Positions 35,232-44,240 of a stretch of 64,000 nt of DNA are shown here, one piece after another (the stretch's first letter is position 1; the number at the start of each line of letters is the position of its first letter). The notes under the pieces are model-generated. The model saw only the letters and a program-made list of their open reading frames with translations, was not told the origin of the DNA and did no database searches. Location: positions 310,001-374,000 of the forward strand of contig NZ_BBZJ01000016.1 of assembly GCF_001417775.1 (NCBI RefSeq), read 5' to 3'. This DNA comes from Streptomyces sp. TP-A0356 (GTDB lineage Bacteria > Actinomycetota > Actinomycetes > Streptomycetales > Streptomycetaceae). The position numbers and the translations under genes are program-made.

Positions 35232-35260
35232 GGGTCCTCCGGGGGCTTTTGTAGGCAGTG

Positions 35261-35328
35261 AACAGACACTAGCGGGATGATCAGCCGCCCAGGATGTGGC
35301 AATACCCACACGTCGAACGGTGTCTGTT
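35261..35328. promoter_or_regulatory. Shared 9-bp element in the divergent bioF/bioB promoters
   Basis: GTGTCTGTT occurs once on each strand: 35261-35269 reading towards bioF and 35320-35328 reading towards bioB. Relative to each gene it lies 30 and 52 bp before the start codon. An identical element facing each divergent biotin gene suggests matching regulatory sites or promoter cores. I cannot name the regulator. Confidence 0.4.
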
Positions 35329-35379
35329 GTGCAAACTCTCCTTGGCCCGGGGCGGTCCGGTAGGACAGGATCGGCTCTC

Positions 35380-36576
35380 ATGGACCTGCTGAACACGCTG
35401 GTGGACAAGGGGCTGCGGCGCGAGCTGCCGACCCGCGAGGAAGCTCTGGCCGTCCTCGCCACTTCCGACGACGACGTGCTCGATGTGGTGGCCGCGGCCG
35501 GCAAGGTGCGCCGCCACTGGTTCGGCCGACGGGTGAAACTCAACTACCTCGTCAACCTGAAGTCCGGGCTGTGCCCCGAGGACTGTTCCTACTGCTCCCA
35601 GCGGCTCGGCTCGAAGGCCGACATCCTGAAGTACACGTGGCTCAAACCGGACGATGCCTCGAAGGCTGCGGCCGCCGGAGTCGCGGGCGGGGCCAAGCGG
35701 GTCTGCCTGGTGGCGAGCGGCCGGGGACCGACCGACCGGGACGTGGACCGGGTCTCCGACACCATCAGGACGATCAAGGAGCGGAACGAGGGCGTCGAGG
35801 TGTGCGCCTGCCTCGGTCTGCTCTCCGACGGCCAGGCCGAACGGCTGCGCGAGGCGGGCGCCGACGCCTACAACCACAACCTGAACACCTCCGAGGCGAC
35901 CTACGGAGACATCACCACCACGCACACCTACGCCGATCGGGTGGACACGGTCCACAAGGCGCACGCCGCCGGCCTGTCGGCCTGCTCGGGCCTGATCGCG
36001 GGCATGGGCGAGAGCGACGAGGACCTGGTCGACGTCGTCTTCTCGCTGCGGGAGCTGGACCCGGACTCGGTCCCGGTCAACTTCCTCATCCCGTTCGAGG
36101 GCACTCCGCTCGCCAAGGAGTGGAGCCTCACCCCGCAGCGATGTCTGCGGATCCTGGCGATGGTGCGGTTCGTGTGCCCGGATGTCGAGGTGCGCATCGC
36201 GGGCGGCCGTGAGGTCCATCTCCGCACCCTGCAGCCGCTGGCCCTGCACCTGGCCAACTCCATCTTCCTGGGCGACTATCTGACCAGCGAGGGCCAGGCG
36301 GGCAAGGCGGACCTGGAGATGATCGCGGACGCCGGGTTCGAGGTGGAGGGCACGGACCAGGTGACGCTGCCGGAGCACCGGGCGGCCGCGGGCGGATGCG
36401 GGTCGCACGAGGACACGGGATGCGGATCGCACGGGGACGCCGGGTGCGGATCGCGCGAGGGCGGCGGTGTCTGTGGTTCCGGTGCCGCTTCCGCCCCGCA
36501 GGTGGGCGAGCCCCGGACGGACCTGGTCGCCGTACGCCGCCGGGGTGCCGGAACGGATCTCGCACCCAATGCCTGA
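35380..36576 (+). CDS. bioB: Biotin synthase
   Basis: A 398-residue radical SAM enzyme inserting sulfur into dethiobiotin. The 4Fe-4S cysteines are C65, C69 and C72 ([12 protein letters not shown]). Other motifs are [19 protein letters not shown] (in part) and [10 protein letters not shown]. The ATG at 35380 ([11 protein letters not shown]) follows AGGA. The C-terminus beyond about residue 335 is an unusual extension with three tandem Cys-Gly-Ser units and further cysteine, encoded by 24-bp DNA repeats. The stop overlaps the bioA start by eight bases. Confidence 0.95.
   Translation: MDLLNTLVDKGLRRELPTREEALAVLATSDDDVLDVVAAAGKVRRHWFGRRVKLNYLVNLKSGLCPEDCSYCSQRLGSKADILKYTWLKPDDASKAAAAGVAGGAKRVCLVASGRGPTDRDVDRVSDTIRTIKERNEGVEVCACLGLLSDGQAERLREAGADAYNHNLNTSEATYGDITTTHTYADRVDTVHKAHAAGLSACSGLIAGMGESDEDLVDVVFSLRELDPDSVPVNFLIPFEGTPLAKEWSLTPQRCLRILAMVRFVCPDVEVRIAGGREVHLRTLQPLALHLANSIFLGDYLTSEGQAGKADLEMIADAGFEVEGTDQVTLPEHRAAAGGCGSHEDTGCGSHGDAGCGSREGGGVCGSGAASAPQVGEPRTDLVAVRRRGAGTDLAPNA
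36394..36465 (+). repeat. Three tandem 24-bp repeats inside bioB
   Basis: Three units of 24 bp (beginning GGATGCGGGTCGCAC) are in frame and encode Gly-Cys-Gly-Ser-His/Arg followed by acidic and glycine residues. They make up most of the Cys-rich C-terminal tail of BioB. Confidence 0.85.
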
Positions 36577-37849
36577 CCTGCCCGTGGAGGAGCTGCTGGC
36601 CCTGGACCGGCAGCACGTCTGGCATCCGTACGGTCCCATGCCCGGCCGCCGGCGGCCGCTCGTCGTGGAGTCGGCGAGCGGGGTGCGACTGCGCCTGGCC
36701 GACGGCTCCGGCGAGTTGGTCGACGGTATGTCGTCCTGGTGGTCGGCGATCCACGGTTACAACCACCCCGTGCTCAACGAGGCCGCACGCGAACAGCTGG
36801 CGCGGATGAGCCATGTGATGTTCGGCGGGCTCACCCACGAGCCCGCCGTCCGGCTCGCGAAGCTCCTGGTCGACCTCTCGCCCGAAGGACTGGAGCACGT
36901 CTTCCTGGCGGACTCCGGCTCGGTCTCGGTCGAGGTCGCGGTCAAGATGTGCCTCCAGTACTGGCGTTCGCTCGGCCGCCCCGCCAAACAGCGTCTGCTG
37001 ACCTGGCGCGGCGGCTACCACGGCGACACCTGGCACCCGATGTCCGTGTGCGACCCCGAGGGCGGGATGCACGAGCTGTGGCGGGGCGTCCTGCCGGGGC
37101 AGGTGTTCGCGGACGCGCCTCCCGTGGCGTACGAGGAGTCGTACGCGGACCATCTGCGCTCGGCGATCGAACGGCACGCCGACGAACTGGCCGCGGTGAT
37201 CGTGGAGCCGGTGGTGCAGGGCGCGGGCGGGATGCGGTTCCACTCCCCCGCGTATCTGCGGGTGCTGCGCGAGGCCTGCGACGCGCACGACGTGCTGCTC
37301 GTGTTCGACGAGATCGCCACGGGGTTCGGGCGCACGGGTGCGCTGTTCGCCGCGGACCACGCGGCGGTGACGCCGGATGTGATGTGCGTGGGCAAGGCGC
37401 TGACCGGCGGCTATCTGACCATGGCGGCCACCCTGTGCACCCCGCGCGTGGCCGACGGGATCTCCCGGGGCGAGGTTCCGGTGCTCGCGCACGGACCGAC
37501 GTTCATGGGCAACCCGCTGGCGGCCGCCGTGGCCTGCGCCTCGGTCGGCCTGCTGCTGGGCCAGGACTGGCAGTCGGAGGTCAAGCGGATCGAGACCGGC
37601 CTCAGGGACGGGCTCGCTGAGGCGGCGGCCCTGCCGGGGGTGCGCGATGTGCGGGTCCTCGGGGCCATCGGTGTGGTCCAGCTCGACCACGAGGTGGACA
37701 TGGCGGAGGCGACACGCGCCGCGGTGCGCGAGGGGGTGTGGCTGCGGCCGTTCCGCGACCTCGTCTACACGATGCCGCCGTACGTGACCGGGGACGCGGA
37801 CGTGGCACGGATCGCGCGCGCGGTGTGCGCGGCGGCACAGGAAGGGTGA
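36569..37849 (+). CDS. bioA: Adenosylmethionine--8-amino-7-oxononanoate aminotransferase
   Basis: A 426-residue class III aminotransferase making 7,8-diaminopelargonate with SAM as amino donor. It shows the BioA signatures [11 protein letters not shown] and [22 protein letters not shown]-like [29 protein letters not shown] and the PLP Lys in [11 protein letters not shown]. The start [13 protein letters not shown] overlaps the end of bioB and gives the standard N-terminus. Confidence 0.95.
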   Translation: MPDLPVEELLALDRQHVWHPYGPMPGRRRPLVVESASGVRLRLADGSGELVDGMSSWWSAIHGYNHPVLNEAAREQLARMSHVMFGGLTHEPAVRLAKLLVDLSPEGLEHVFLADSGSVSVEVAVKMCLQYWRSLGRPAKQRLLTWRGGYHGDTWHPMSVCDPEGGMHELWRGVLPGQVFADAPPVAYEESYADHLRSAIERHADELAAVIVEPVVQGAGGMRFHSPAYLRVLREACDAHDVLLVFDEIATGFGRTGALFAADHAAVTPDVMCVGKALTGGYLTMAATLCTPRVADGISRGEVPVLAHGPTFMGNPLAAAVACASVGLLLGQDWQSEVKRIETGLRDGLAEAAALPGVRDVRVLGAIGVVQLDHEVDMAEATRAAVREGVWLRPFRDLVYTMPPYVTGDADVARIARAVCAAAQEG

Positions 37850-37850
37850 C

Positions 37851-38567
37851 ATGTCGACACTGGTGATCACGGGGACCGGCACGGAGATCGGCAAGACGGT
37901 CACGACGGCCGCCGTCGCGGCGGTGGCCGTGGCGGCCGGGCGGTCCGTGGCCGTGCTCAAACCCGCGCAGACGGGCGTACGGGCCGACGAGCGCGGGGAC
38001 GCCGACGAGGTGGCCCGGCTCGCGGGTGGCGTGACGACGTGTGAACTCGCCCGGTACCCGGAGCCGTTGGCGCCCGCCACGGCGGCCAGGCGCGCCGGGA
38101 TGCCGCCCGTACGGCCGCACGAGGTGGCGGAGGCGGCGGCCAAACTGGCCGTCGAGCACGACCTCGTCCTCGTCGAGGGGGCGGGCGGACTGCTCGTACG
38201 GTTCGACGACGAGGACGGCACCCTCGCGGACGCGGCGCGGCTGCTGGCGGCTCCGGTGCTGGTGGTGGCGCCGGCGGGCCTCGGCACGCTCAACGCGACC
38301 GAACTGACCGCCCGAGAACTGCGCCGTCTGGGGCTCGATCTGAGGGGCGTGGTCATCGGCAGCTGGCCCGAGTCGGCCGATCTGGCGTCGCGGTGCAACC
38401 TCGCGGACCTTCCGGCGGTGGCCGGGGCTCCGCTGCTCGGTGCGCTGCCCGCGGGTGCCGGCGCGTACGCGCCCGCGGAGTTCCGCGCAGGGGCACCCGG
38501 CTGGCTGGCACCCGGGCTGGGCGGGACCTGGTCCGCGGAGGAGTTCACCTCGACGCACGCACCGTAG
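37851..38567 (+). CDS. bioD: Dethiobiotin synthetase
   Basis: A 238-residue ATP-dependent enzyme closing the ureido ring of dethiobiotin. The P-loop is ITGTGTEIGKTVTTAAV, KPAQTGV is the substrate segment, and LVEGAGGLLVRFDDED is the conserved acidic loop. The ATG lies one base after the bioA stop. With bioF, bioB and bioA it completes the late pathway; bioC, bioH and bioW-type genes for pimelate supply are not in the window. Confidence 0.93.
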   Translation: MSTLVITGTGTEIGKTVTTAAVAAVAVAAGRSVAVLKPAQTGVRADERGDADEVARLAGGVTTCELARYPEPLAPATAARRAGMPPVRPHEVAEAAAKLAVEHDLVLVEGAGGLLVRFDDEDGTLADAARLLAAPVLVVAPAGLGTLNATELTARELRRLGLDLRGVVIGSWPESADLASRCNLADLPAVAGAPLLGALPAGAGAYAPAEFRAGAPGWLAPGLGGTWSAEEFTSTHAP

Positions 38568-38581
38568 CGCGCACAGAGGTC

Positions 38582-38626
38582 GGGCGTACCCGAGTAGGGC
38601 GTACACGAGTAGGGCGTACAGGACTG
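38582..38626. repeat. Short tandem repeat (15-bp units) after bioD
   Basis: GGGCGTACCCGAGTA, GGGCGTACACGAGTA and a partial third unit GGGCGTACAGGACTG lie back to back, 14 bp after the bioD stop. Confidence 0.8.
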
Positions 38627-38739
38627 GGCGCGCACGCACGCCGAGGGACGCGGAAGCGGTCGGGATCCGCATGGCAGGGGTGCGGCGGACGGGCGCGGGG
38701 GACAATCCGGGTAACACCCGTCCTGACCGGGAGGTGCTC

Positions 38740-39426
38740 ATGCCGCTGGGGTCCGTCCGCTCCCGCACGGTGTCACGGGAGACCGTGCACCATCCGCTGT
38801 TCGCCCGCTACTACGCCCGGATCAGCGTCGCCGCCGAGCGGCGGTTCGGCATGGGTGACGTACGCGACCGGCTGCTGGCCGGGTTGTCCGGCCGGGTGAT
38901 CGAGATCGGTGCGGGAAACGGTCTGAACTTCACCCACTACCCGCGCACCGTCTCGGAGGTCGTCGCGATCGAACCCGAGCGGCTGCTGCGGCAGTTGGCG
39001 GTCGAGGCGGCCCTGCGCGCCGACGTGCCCGTGGACGTGGTGCCCGGCGCTGCGGAGGCACTGCCGGTCAAGAGCGAGGCCTTCGACGCGGCGGTGGTCT
39101 CCCTGGTGCTGTGCAGCGTGCGGGATGTGTCGCGTGCGCTCGGCGAGCTGCGGCGAGTGCTGCGGCCGGGCGGCACGCTGCGGTTCTACGAGCACGGCAC
39201 GGGTGGCGGCCCGGCGATGCGCTACGCCCAGCGCACCCTGGACCGTACGGTGTGGCCGGCGCTCAACGGGGGCTGCCACCTCTCCCGGGACCCGGTGGCG
39301 GCCCTGCGTGCGGCCGGCTTCGAACTGGGCCCCTACCGGCGGCTGTCGATGCCGGCGAAGGGGCCGCGCCTCCCGGTGTCGTACTGCGTGCTGGGCACCG
39401 CGCGACGGCCTGGCGTCGAGGGGTAG
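38740..39426 (+). CDS. Class I SAM-dependent methyltransferase
   Basis: A 228-residue methyltransferase. SAM motif I is VIEIGAGNGLNFTHYP, followed by AIEPERLL, and the region AEALPVKSEAFDAAVVSLVLCSV (quoted in part) and LRRVLRPGGTLRFYEHG. This resembles UbiE/COQ5-like and phosphatidylethanolamine-methyltransferase-like proteins, but the substrate is unknown. GGGAGGTGCTC supports the ATG at 38740. It stops at the end of the convergent Fic-like toxin gene. Confidence 0.9.
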   Translation: MPLGSVRSRTVSRETVHHPLFARYYARISVAAERRFGMGDVRDRLLAGLSGRVIEIGAGNGLNFTHYPRTVSEVVAIEPERLLRQLAVEAALRADVPVDVVPGAAEALPVKSEAFDAAVVSLVLCSVRDVSRALGELRRVLRPGGTLRFYEHGTGGGPAMRYAQRTLDRTVWPALNGGCHLSRDPVAALRAAGFELGPYRRLSMPAKGPRLPVSYCVLGTARRPGVEG

Positions 39427-39801
39427 TCACAGACTCCACTGCCGCAGTTCCCGTGCGATGTCGCTCACCGAGGCCTCACCGTCCTTGACCAGCCGGGCCA
39501 GGTCGCGCACCTGTTCGGCGGAGGTGACGACCTTGACGCCGCTGGCGACCAGATAGGCGTAGGCGACCGCGGACGCGAACAGCGCGTTCGAGCGTTCCAG
39601 CGCCGGAACGTGCAGCAGGAGCTGGAGCAGGGCGGCGGCGCGGGCGTGAGGGGTGTCGTAGACGGGGACGCCGAATATCTCCGCGTCGTGCCGGCTGACC
39701 GCGGCGACGAGCGCGCCCCAGTCGGTGACCTGGGGGTCTCCGGGCGTCTTCTGTTCGGCGACCATCAGCAGCCAGGCGAGGTCGATTCTGAGATTGTTCA
39801 A
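39427..39801 (-). CDS. Fic/Doc-like toxin component with degenerate motif
   Basis: A 124-residue protein with the Doc-like organisation: LRIDLAWLLMVAEQ at the start, then YDTPHARAAALLQLLLHVPALERSN (in part), then a long helix. The Fic motif HxFxDxNKR is replaced by PALERSNAL, so the catalytic His and the basic residue after Asn are missing. Homologues are annotated as toxin components of Fic-family systems in Streptomyces. It follows a small antitoxin gene by 3 bp. It probably cannot AMPylate or phosphorylate in the standard way. Confidence 0.7.
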   Translation of the reverse strand: MNNLRIDLAWLLMVAEQKTPGDPQVTDWGALVAAVSRHDAEIFGVPVYDTPHARAAALLQLLLHVPALERSNALFASAVAYAYLVASGVKVVTSAEQVRDLARLVKDGEASVSDIARELRQWSL

Positions 39802-39804
39802 CGG

Positions 39805-40068
39805 TCAGCGACGACCTTCGCTCCGGTGCCGGCCCGAGCCATCGCCCCGGCCCTCGCGAGCGGTGCCGAACTCCTCGGCGAAGACGGACTCGTACTGCTT
39901 CATGAAGTCGGCGGCGGCCTCCACGAAGGTGTGGCCCGCCTCCCCCGTGTCCTGCTTGACCAGCTCTTCGATGTAGCGGTTGACGCTCATGCCGCGCTCC
40001 AGGGCTCGTTCGCGGGCGGCTCGGGCGGTGTCCTCGTCCACCCTCACGTTCAGCTGGGTCTTCGCCAT
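39805..40068 (-). CDS. Antitoxin, ribbon-helix-helix type
   Basis: An 87-residue protein beginning AKTQLNVRVDEDTARAARE, a ribbon-helix-helix DNA-binding strand and helix, followed by RALERGMSVNRYIEELV. The C-terminal half (FMKQYESVFAEEFG) is the likely toxin-binding tail. It is the first gene of the toxin pair and probably represses it. Confidence 0.82.
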   Translation of the reverse strand: MAKTQLNVRVDEDTARAARERALERGMSVNRYIEELVKQDTGEAGHTFVEAAADFMKQYESVFAEEFGTAREGRGDGSGRHRSEGRR

Positions 40069-40302
40069 GCTTCGAAGCTAGCGCCGGGATGCTAGCACCG
40101 GCAAGAGGGCGCCGGGCTCCACCGAGGGGTGGAGAGTGCCCCCTACACCGGCATCAGGGGCACGACCTGCGGCGGAGACGCGCCTGGACGTCGGGGGGAT
40201 ACCAGGTGTGGTGCGCATCACACTACGCTCGGCCGGGACGGGGGAACACGAGGACGGCCGGACATCTACGACGTCGGGACGTCCACGAGCGAGGAGGCTG
40301 TC

Positions 40303-41112
40303 TTGTCCACTGCTGCTGCGGAGCACGCTCCAGGCCGCCCGGAGGCGGACGGGATCGCCGCCCGCGCCCGGGGGCTGACGAAGGCCTACGGCTCGGGCGA
40401 GACGGCGGTTGTCGCCCTCGACGCGGTCGACGTGGACATCACCCGGGGCCGCTTCACCGCGGTCATGGGCCCCTCGGGCTCGGGGAAGTCCACGCTGATG
40501 CACTGCCTGGCGGGACTCGACACGGTGTCGGCCGGTCAGGTGTGGCTCGGCGACACCGAGATCACGGGGCTCAAGGACCGCGAGCTGACCCGGCTGCGCC
40601 GGGACCGCATCGGGTTCATGTTCCAGTCGTTCAATCTGATCCCGACGCTCGACGCGGCCGAGAACATCACACTTCCGATGGACATCGCGGGCCACAAGCC
40701 CGACCGGAAGTGGCTGGACCAGGTGATCGACACACTTGGCCTGCGGGACCGGCTCGGACACCGGCCGGCCCAGCTGTCCGGCGGACAGCAACAGCGCGTC
40801 GCCTGCGCCCGGGCGCTCGCCTCGCGCCCCGAGCTGATCTTCGCGGACGAACCGACGGGCAACCTCGACTCCCGGGCCGGACTCGAGGTGCTGGGCTTCC
40901 TGCGCCAGGCGGTCGACGATCTGGGGCAGACCGTCGTGATGGTCACCCACGATCCGGGCGCGGCGGCCCACTCCGACCTGGTGCTGTTCCTGGCGGACGG
41001 GCGGATCGTGGATGAGATGGCGCAGCCGACGGCCGAGGCGGTGCTGGAGCGCCTGAAGCGGTTCGACCCGGTCCGGGCGACCTACGACGAGACGCCCGCC
41101 CGCGAGAGCTGA
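40303..41112 (+). CDS. ABC transporter ATP-binding protein (MacB/LolD type)
   Basis: A 269-residue ATPase with Walker A GPSGSGKSTLMH, Q-loop FMFQSFNLIPTL, signature LSGGQQQRVACARAL and Walker B LIFADEPTGNLDS. The TTG at 40303 (LSTAAAEHAPG) is chosen because GAGGAGG lies 6 bp upstream; no ATG or GTG suits. The subtype partners FtsX-like permeases, encoded 7 bp downstream. The substrate is unknown. Confidence 0.93.
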   Translation: MSTAAAEHAPGRPEADGIAARARGLTKAYGSGETAVVALDAVDVDITRGRFTAVMGPSGSGKSTLMHCLAGLDTVSAGQVWLGDTEITGLKDRELTRLRRDRIGFMFQSFNLIPTLDAAENITLPMDIAGHKPDRKWLDQVIDTLGLRDRLGHRPAQLSGGQQQRVACARALASRPELIFADEPTGNLDSRAGLEVLGFLRQAVDDLGQTVVMVTHDPGAAAHSDLVLFLADGRIVDEMAQPTAEAVLERLKRFDPVRATYDETPARES

Positions 41113-41119
41113 GGCGACC

Positions 41120-43687
41120 GTGCTCAAGGCGACGCTGCGCAGCTTCCTCGCCCACAAGGGACGGCTGGCGCTCTCGGCCCTGGCGGTCCTGCTGTCCGTG
41201 GCGTTCGTCGCGGGCAGCCTCATCTTCTCGGACACCGTCACCCGGACCTTCGACCGGCTGTTCGCCTCCACTGCGGCCGATGTGACGGTGAGCCCCAAGC
41301 AGGACCTCTCCTCCCAGGTCCCTTCGGGGGCGACCCCGACCCTCCCCGCCTCGCTGGCCGCGCGGGTGGCCGAGGTCGACGGCGTCGCGGCGACCCATGT
41401 GGACATCGCCGTCAACGGCATCACGGTCGTCGACCGGACGAACCAACCGGTGGGACCGACCACCGGCGCTCCCACCATCGCCAAGAACTGGTACGTCACC
41501 AAGCGCAGTCCGGTGCGGCTGACGTCCGGCCATGCGCCGCAGGGCCCCGGTGAGGCGCTGCTGGACGCGGACACCGCCCGGCACAGGCACCTGGGCATCG
41601 GCGACCCGCTGACCGTGCTGGCACCTCCCGGTTCCTTCAAGGTGCGGGTCGTCGGGATCGCCACCTTCACGACCACCAACCCGGGCGCCGCCCTGGTCTT
41701 CCTGGACACCCCGACCGCACAGACCAGGCTGCTGGGCCGTTCCGGCCTGGCCACCGCTGTAGCGGTCGACGCCGCACCGGGCGTGAGCGACGCCCTGCTC
41801 AAGCAGCAGATCGCCACGCAAGTACGCTCCTCTGCCTACGACTTCAAGACCGCGAGCGAACAGGCCAAGTCGGACACCGACCAGCTCGGCACGTTCCTCG
41901 ACGTGATCAAGTACGTGATGCTGGGATTCGCCGGCATCGCCGTGCTCGTGGGCGTGTTCCTCATCGTCAACACGTTCTCGATGCTCATCGCCCAGCGCAC
42001 CCGCGAACTGGGCCTGCTGCGCGCCCTGGGCGCCGACCGGCGGCAGGTACGCCGTTCGGTGCTGACGGAGGCGCTGCTGCTGGGCCTGGTCGGCTCCACG
42101 CTGGGGCTCGCCGCGGGGATCGGGCTGGCGGCCGGGCTCATCCGGCTGATGAGCGCGTTCGGCATGAACATCAAGTCCACCGAGATGGTGATCGGCTGGG
42201 TGACCCCGGTCTCCGCCTACGTCGTCGGGGTGGGCGTCACCTTCGTGGCCGCCTACCTTCCGGCGCGGCGCGCGGCCGGTGTCTCCCCCATGGCGGCCCT
42301 CGCCGACGCCGAGGTCGCGGGTGTGGGGCGCCCGCTGAAGGTCCGAGCGGTGGCCGGTGCGATCGTCGGCGCGCTGGGCGTGGCCGCACTGGTGGGGTGC
42401 GCCAGGGCCACGAAGGTCGCGCCGGCCGCCTCCCTGCTCGGCGTCGGCGTGGTCCTCACGCTCGTCGCCACCGTGATCGCCGGCCCGCTGCTGGTGCGAC
42501 CGGTGATCCGAGTGCTGGGTGCCGCCTTCCCCGCCCTGTTCGGCTCCATCGGGCGGATGAGCCAGCGCAACGCCCTGCGCAATCCGCGTCGCACCGGCGC
42601 CACCGCGTCCGCGCTGATGGTCGGGCTCGCCCTGGTGGCCGGGATGTCCGTGGCGAGTGCCTCCATGTCCATGTCGTTCGACCAGCAGATCGACAAGACG
42701 CTGGGCGCCGACTTCGTGGTGCAGAACCGCCAGTTCCAGCCCTTCCCGCAGGAGATCACGGACCGGGTCCGGGCCACGGACGGCGCCGGGCTCGTCGTAC
42801 GCCAGCGGTTCACGCCCGTCGCGGTGCGGCTGCCGGACGGCACGCGGGCGGAGACGACCGCGGCGGGCTACGACCCATCGCTCGACCACGTCGCTCACAT
42901 CACCTACGCGGGGGGTGACACGGCGGCCGCGCTCGCGGACGGTGCCATCGCCATGGACCTGACGTTCGCGAAGGACCACGCCGTACACGTCGGCAGCACG
43001 ATCCCCGTGCAGTTCCCGGGCGGGCGCCACACGGATCTGAGGGTCGGCGCGCTCACCGACCAGGGCGGCTCGGAGGGCTTCGGCATGCAGGGCGGACTGT
43101 TCTTCGGGATGGCGACGCTGCAGAAGTACGTGCCGGACGGACAGGACTCCGCGCTGTACGTGAACGCCGCGTCCGGCACGCCGAAGGACCGGTTGCGCTC
43201 GCACCTGGAGAAGACCCTCGCCGAGTACCCCCAGGTCCAGGTGCGCGACCAGGCGGACTACAAGAAGCTGGTGCACGACCAGATCGCGGTGCTGCTCTAC
43301 CTGGTGTACGCGCTGCTCGGGCTGGCGATCGTCATCGCGGTGCTCGGGGTGGTCAACACCCTGGCCCTGTCGGTCGTCGAGCGCACCCGTGAGATCGGGC
43401 TGCTGCGCGCGATCGGGCTCGCCCGGCGGCAGTTGCGCCGGATGATCCGGCTGGAGTCGGTGGTGATCGCCGTGTTCGGGGCCGTCCTCGGGCTGGCGCT
43501 GGGGCTGGTGTGGGGTGTGAGCACCCAGCAGGTGCTCGCGCTGCGGGGCTTGAAGGCGCTGGTGTTCCCGTGGACCACGATCGTCGCCGTGGTGGTGGGG
43601 GCGGCGGTCGTGGGCGTGGTGGCGGCACTGCTGCCCGCGTTGCGTGCGTCACGCATGAATGTGCTGGCGGCGATCGCGCACGAGTGA
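41120..43687 (+). CDS. ABC transporter permease, FtsX-like (855 aa)
   Basis: An 855-residue permease with two FtsX domains. The N-terminal membrane segment is in LALSALAVLLSVAFVAGSLIF, a large extracellular region follows, then three helices near residues 275-380 (VMLGFAGIAVLVGVFLIVNTF), a central membrane pair, a second extracellular region, and three helices at the C-terminus (AVLGVVNTLALSVVERTREIGL, in part). The repeated RTRELGLLRALGADRRQ and RTREIGLLRAIGLARRQ coupling motifs show the duplication. It works with the preceding ATPase, probably in export or mechanotransmission. Confidence 0.93.
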   Translation: MLKATLRSFLAHKGRLALSALAVLLSVAFVAGSLIFSDTVTRTFDRLFASTAADVTVSPKQDLSSQVPSGATPTLPASLAARVAEVDGVAATHVDIAVNGITVVDRTNQPVGPTTGAPTIAKNWYVTKRSPVRLTSGHAPQGPGEALLDADTARHRHLGIGDPLTVLAPPGSFKVRVVGIATFTTTNPGAALVFLDTPTAQTRLLGRSGLATAVAVDAAPGVSDALLKQQIATQVRSSAYDFKTASEQAKSDTDQLGTFLDVIKYVMLGFAGIAVLVGVFLIVNTFSMLIAQRTRELGLLRALGADRRQVRRSVLTEALLLGLVGSTLGLAAGIGLAAGLIRLMSAFGMNIKSTEMVIGWVTPVSAYVVGVGVTFVAAYLPARRAAGVSPMAALADAEVAGVGRPLKVRAVAGAIVGALGVAALVGCARATKVAPAASLLGVGVVLTLVATVIAGPLLVRPVIRVLGAAFPALFGSIGRMSQRNALRNPRRTGATASALMVGLALVAGMSVASASMSMSFDQQIDKTLGADFVVQNRQFQPFPQEITDRVRATDGAGLVVRQRFTPVAVRLPDGTRAETTAAGYDPSLDHVAHITYAGGDTAAALADGAIAMDLTFAKDHAVHVGSTIPVQFPGGRHTDLRVGALTDQGGSEGFGMQGGLFFGMATLQKYVPDGQDSALYVNAASGTPKDRLRSHLEKTLAEYPQVQVRDQADYKKLVHDQIAVLLYLVYALLGLAIVIAVLGVVNTLALSVVERTREIGLLRAIGLARRQLRRMIRLESVVIAVFGAVLGLALGLVWGVSTQQVLALRGLKALVFPWTTIVAVVVGAAVVGVVAALLPALRASRMNVLAAIAHE

Positions 43688-43742
43688 TGGAAGCGCCTCG
43701 CGCGCTGAAGTGGCCTGACTATGCGGGGAGTTCATGCCGCGT

Positions 43743-43776
43743 CCGTTCCGCTTCGGCGTCCGTTCCGCTTCGGCGT
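43743..43776. repeat. Tandem 17-bp duplication
   Basis: CCGTTCCGCTTCGGCGT is present twice without a gap, just upstream of the GNAT remnant. Confidence 0.85.
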
Positions 43777-43810
43777 GAATCCGCCCACCCCCACACCGGC
43801 GGATCCGGGG

Positions 43811-44084
43811 ATGAGGCCCTGCGGGCCCGAGGACCTCGACACCGTGCCGGCCTTCTGGAAGGCGGCCGCCGAGGGCACGAGCATCAGCGACGCCCGGGAC
43901 GGTGGGGAGCGGCTCCTCTCCCGCGACCCCGAGGCGCTGATCCTCGCCGAGCGGGACGGTGAGCTCGTCGGCACGGTGATCGCGGGCTTCGACGGCCGGC
44001 GCTGCCGCGGGACACGCCTCCGAGGACCAGTGGCGCCGCCGGGTGAAGCCCCTCGCGTACCGCCCCACCGATCCACTTTGCTGA
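43811..44084 (+). pseudogene. GNAT acetyltransferase remnant with internal deletion
   Basis: The first part encodes the start of a GNAT acetyltransferase (MRPCGPEDLDTVPAFWKAA, later ILAERDGELVGTVIAGFDG). At about 44003-44010 this jumps, in another frame, to the typical C-terminal segment GHASEDQWRRRVKPLAY. The acetyl-CoA-binding R/QxxGxG/A region that should lie between them is missing. The gene is therefore an internally deleted relic. The repeat just upstream may reflect the same rearrangement. Confidence 0.65.
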
Positions 44085-44093
44085 TCCTTTACC

Positions 44094-44240
44094 ATGGAGG
44101 AGTCAAGTCATTCCTCCGAGGGGTCAACTCGTCCGACCATGGAAAGGTGTGAGCGTCCGCCGATGGGCGAACCTCCCAGTACCCGACATCGCGCGGTCGT
44201 CGCGTCCCTGTTCGATCCTGGGACGGAGGTGACCCGATGA
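44094..44240 (+). CDS. Possible 48-residue leader peptide upstream of CNNM gene
   Basis: An open frame of 48 codons begins MEESSHSSEGSTRPTM and ends VASLFDPGTEVTR, its stop overlapping the start of the next gene as ATGA. Codon use resembles coding DNA. TTTACC upstream could be a -10, giving a nearly leaderless start. Within it ACCTCC (44171-44176) can pair with GGAGGT (44225-44230), the ribosome binding site of the next gene. Translation of the leader might open this hairpin. Expression is not demonstrated. Confidence 0.4.
   Translation: MEESSHSSEGSTRPTMERCERPPMGEPPSTRHRAVVASLFDPGTEVTR

Noticed and set aside
36394..36465. CRISPR-like array in the 24-bp repeats
   Set aside because: Units are contiguous without spacers and are in frame within bioB.
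40943..43276. A 777-codon minus-strand frame opposite the ABC permease
   Set aside because: Its composition is the Arg/Gly/His-rich pattern of an antisense reading of GC-rich DNA, and no domain is visible.
44085..44240. M-box or yybP-ykoY riboswitch before the CNNM genes
   Set aside because: The conserved blocks of these families were not found; only local hairpins are visible.
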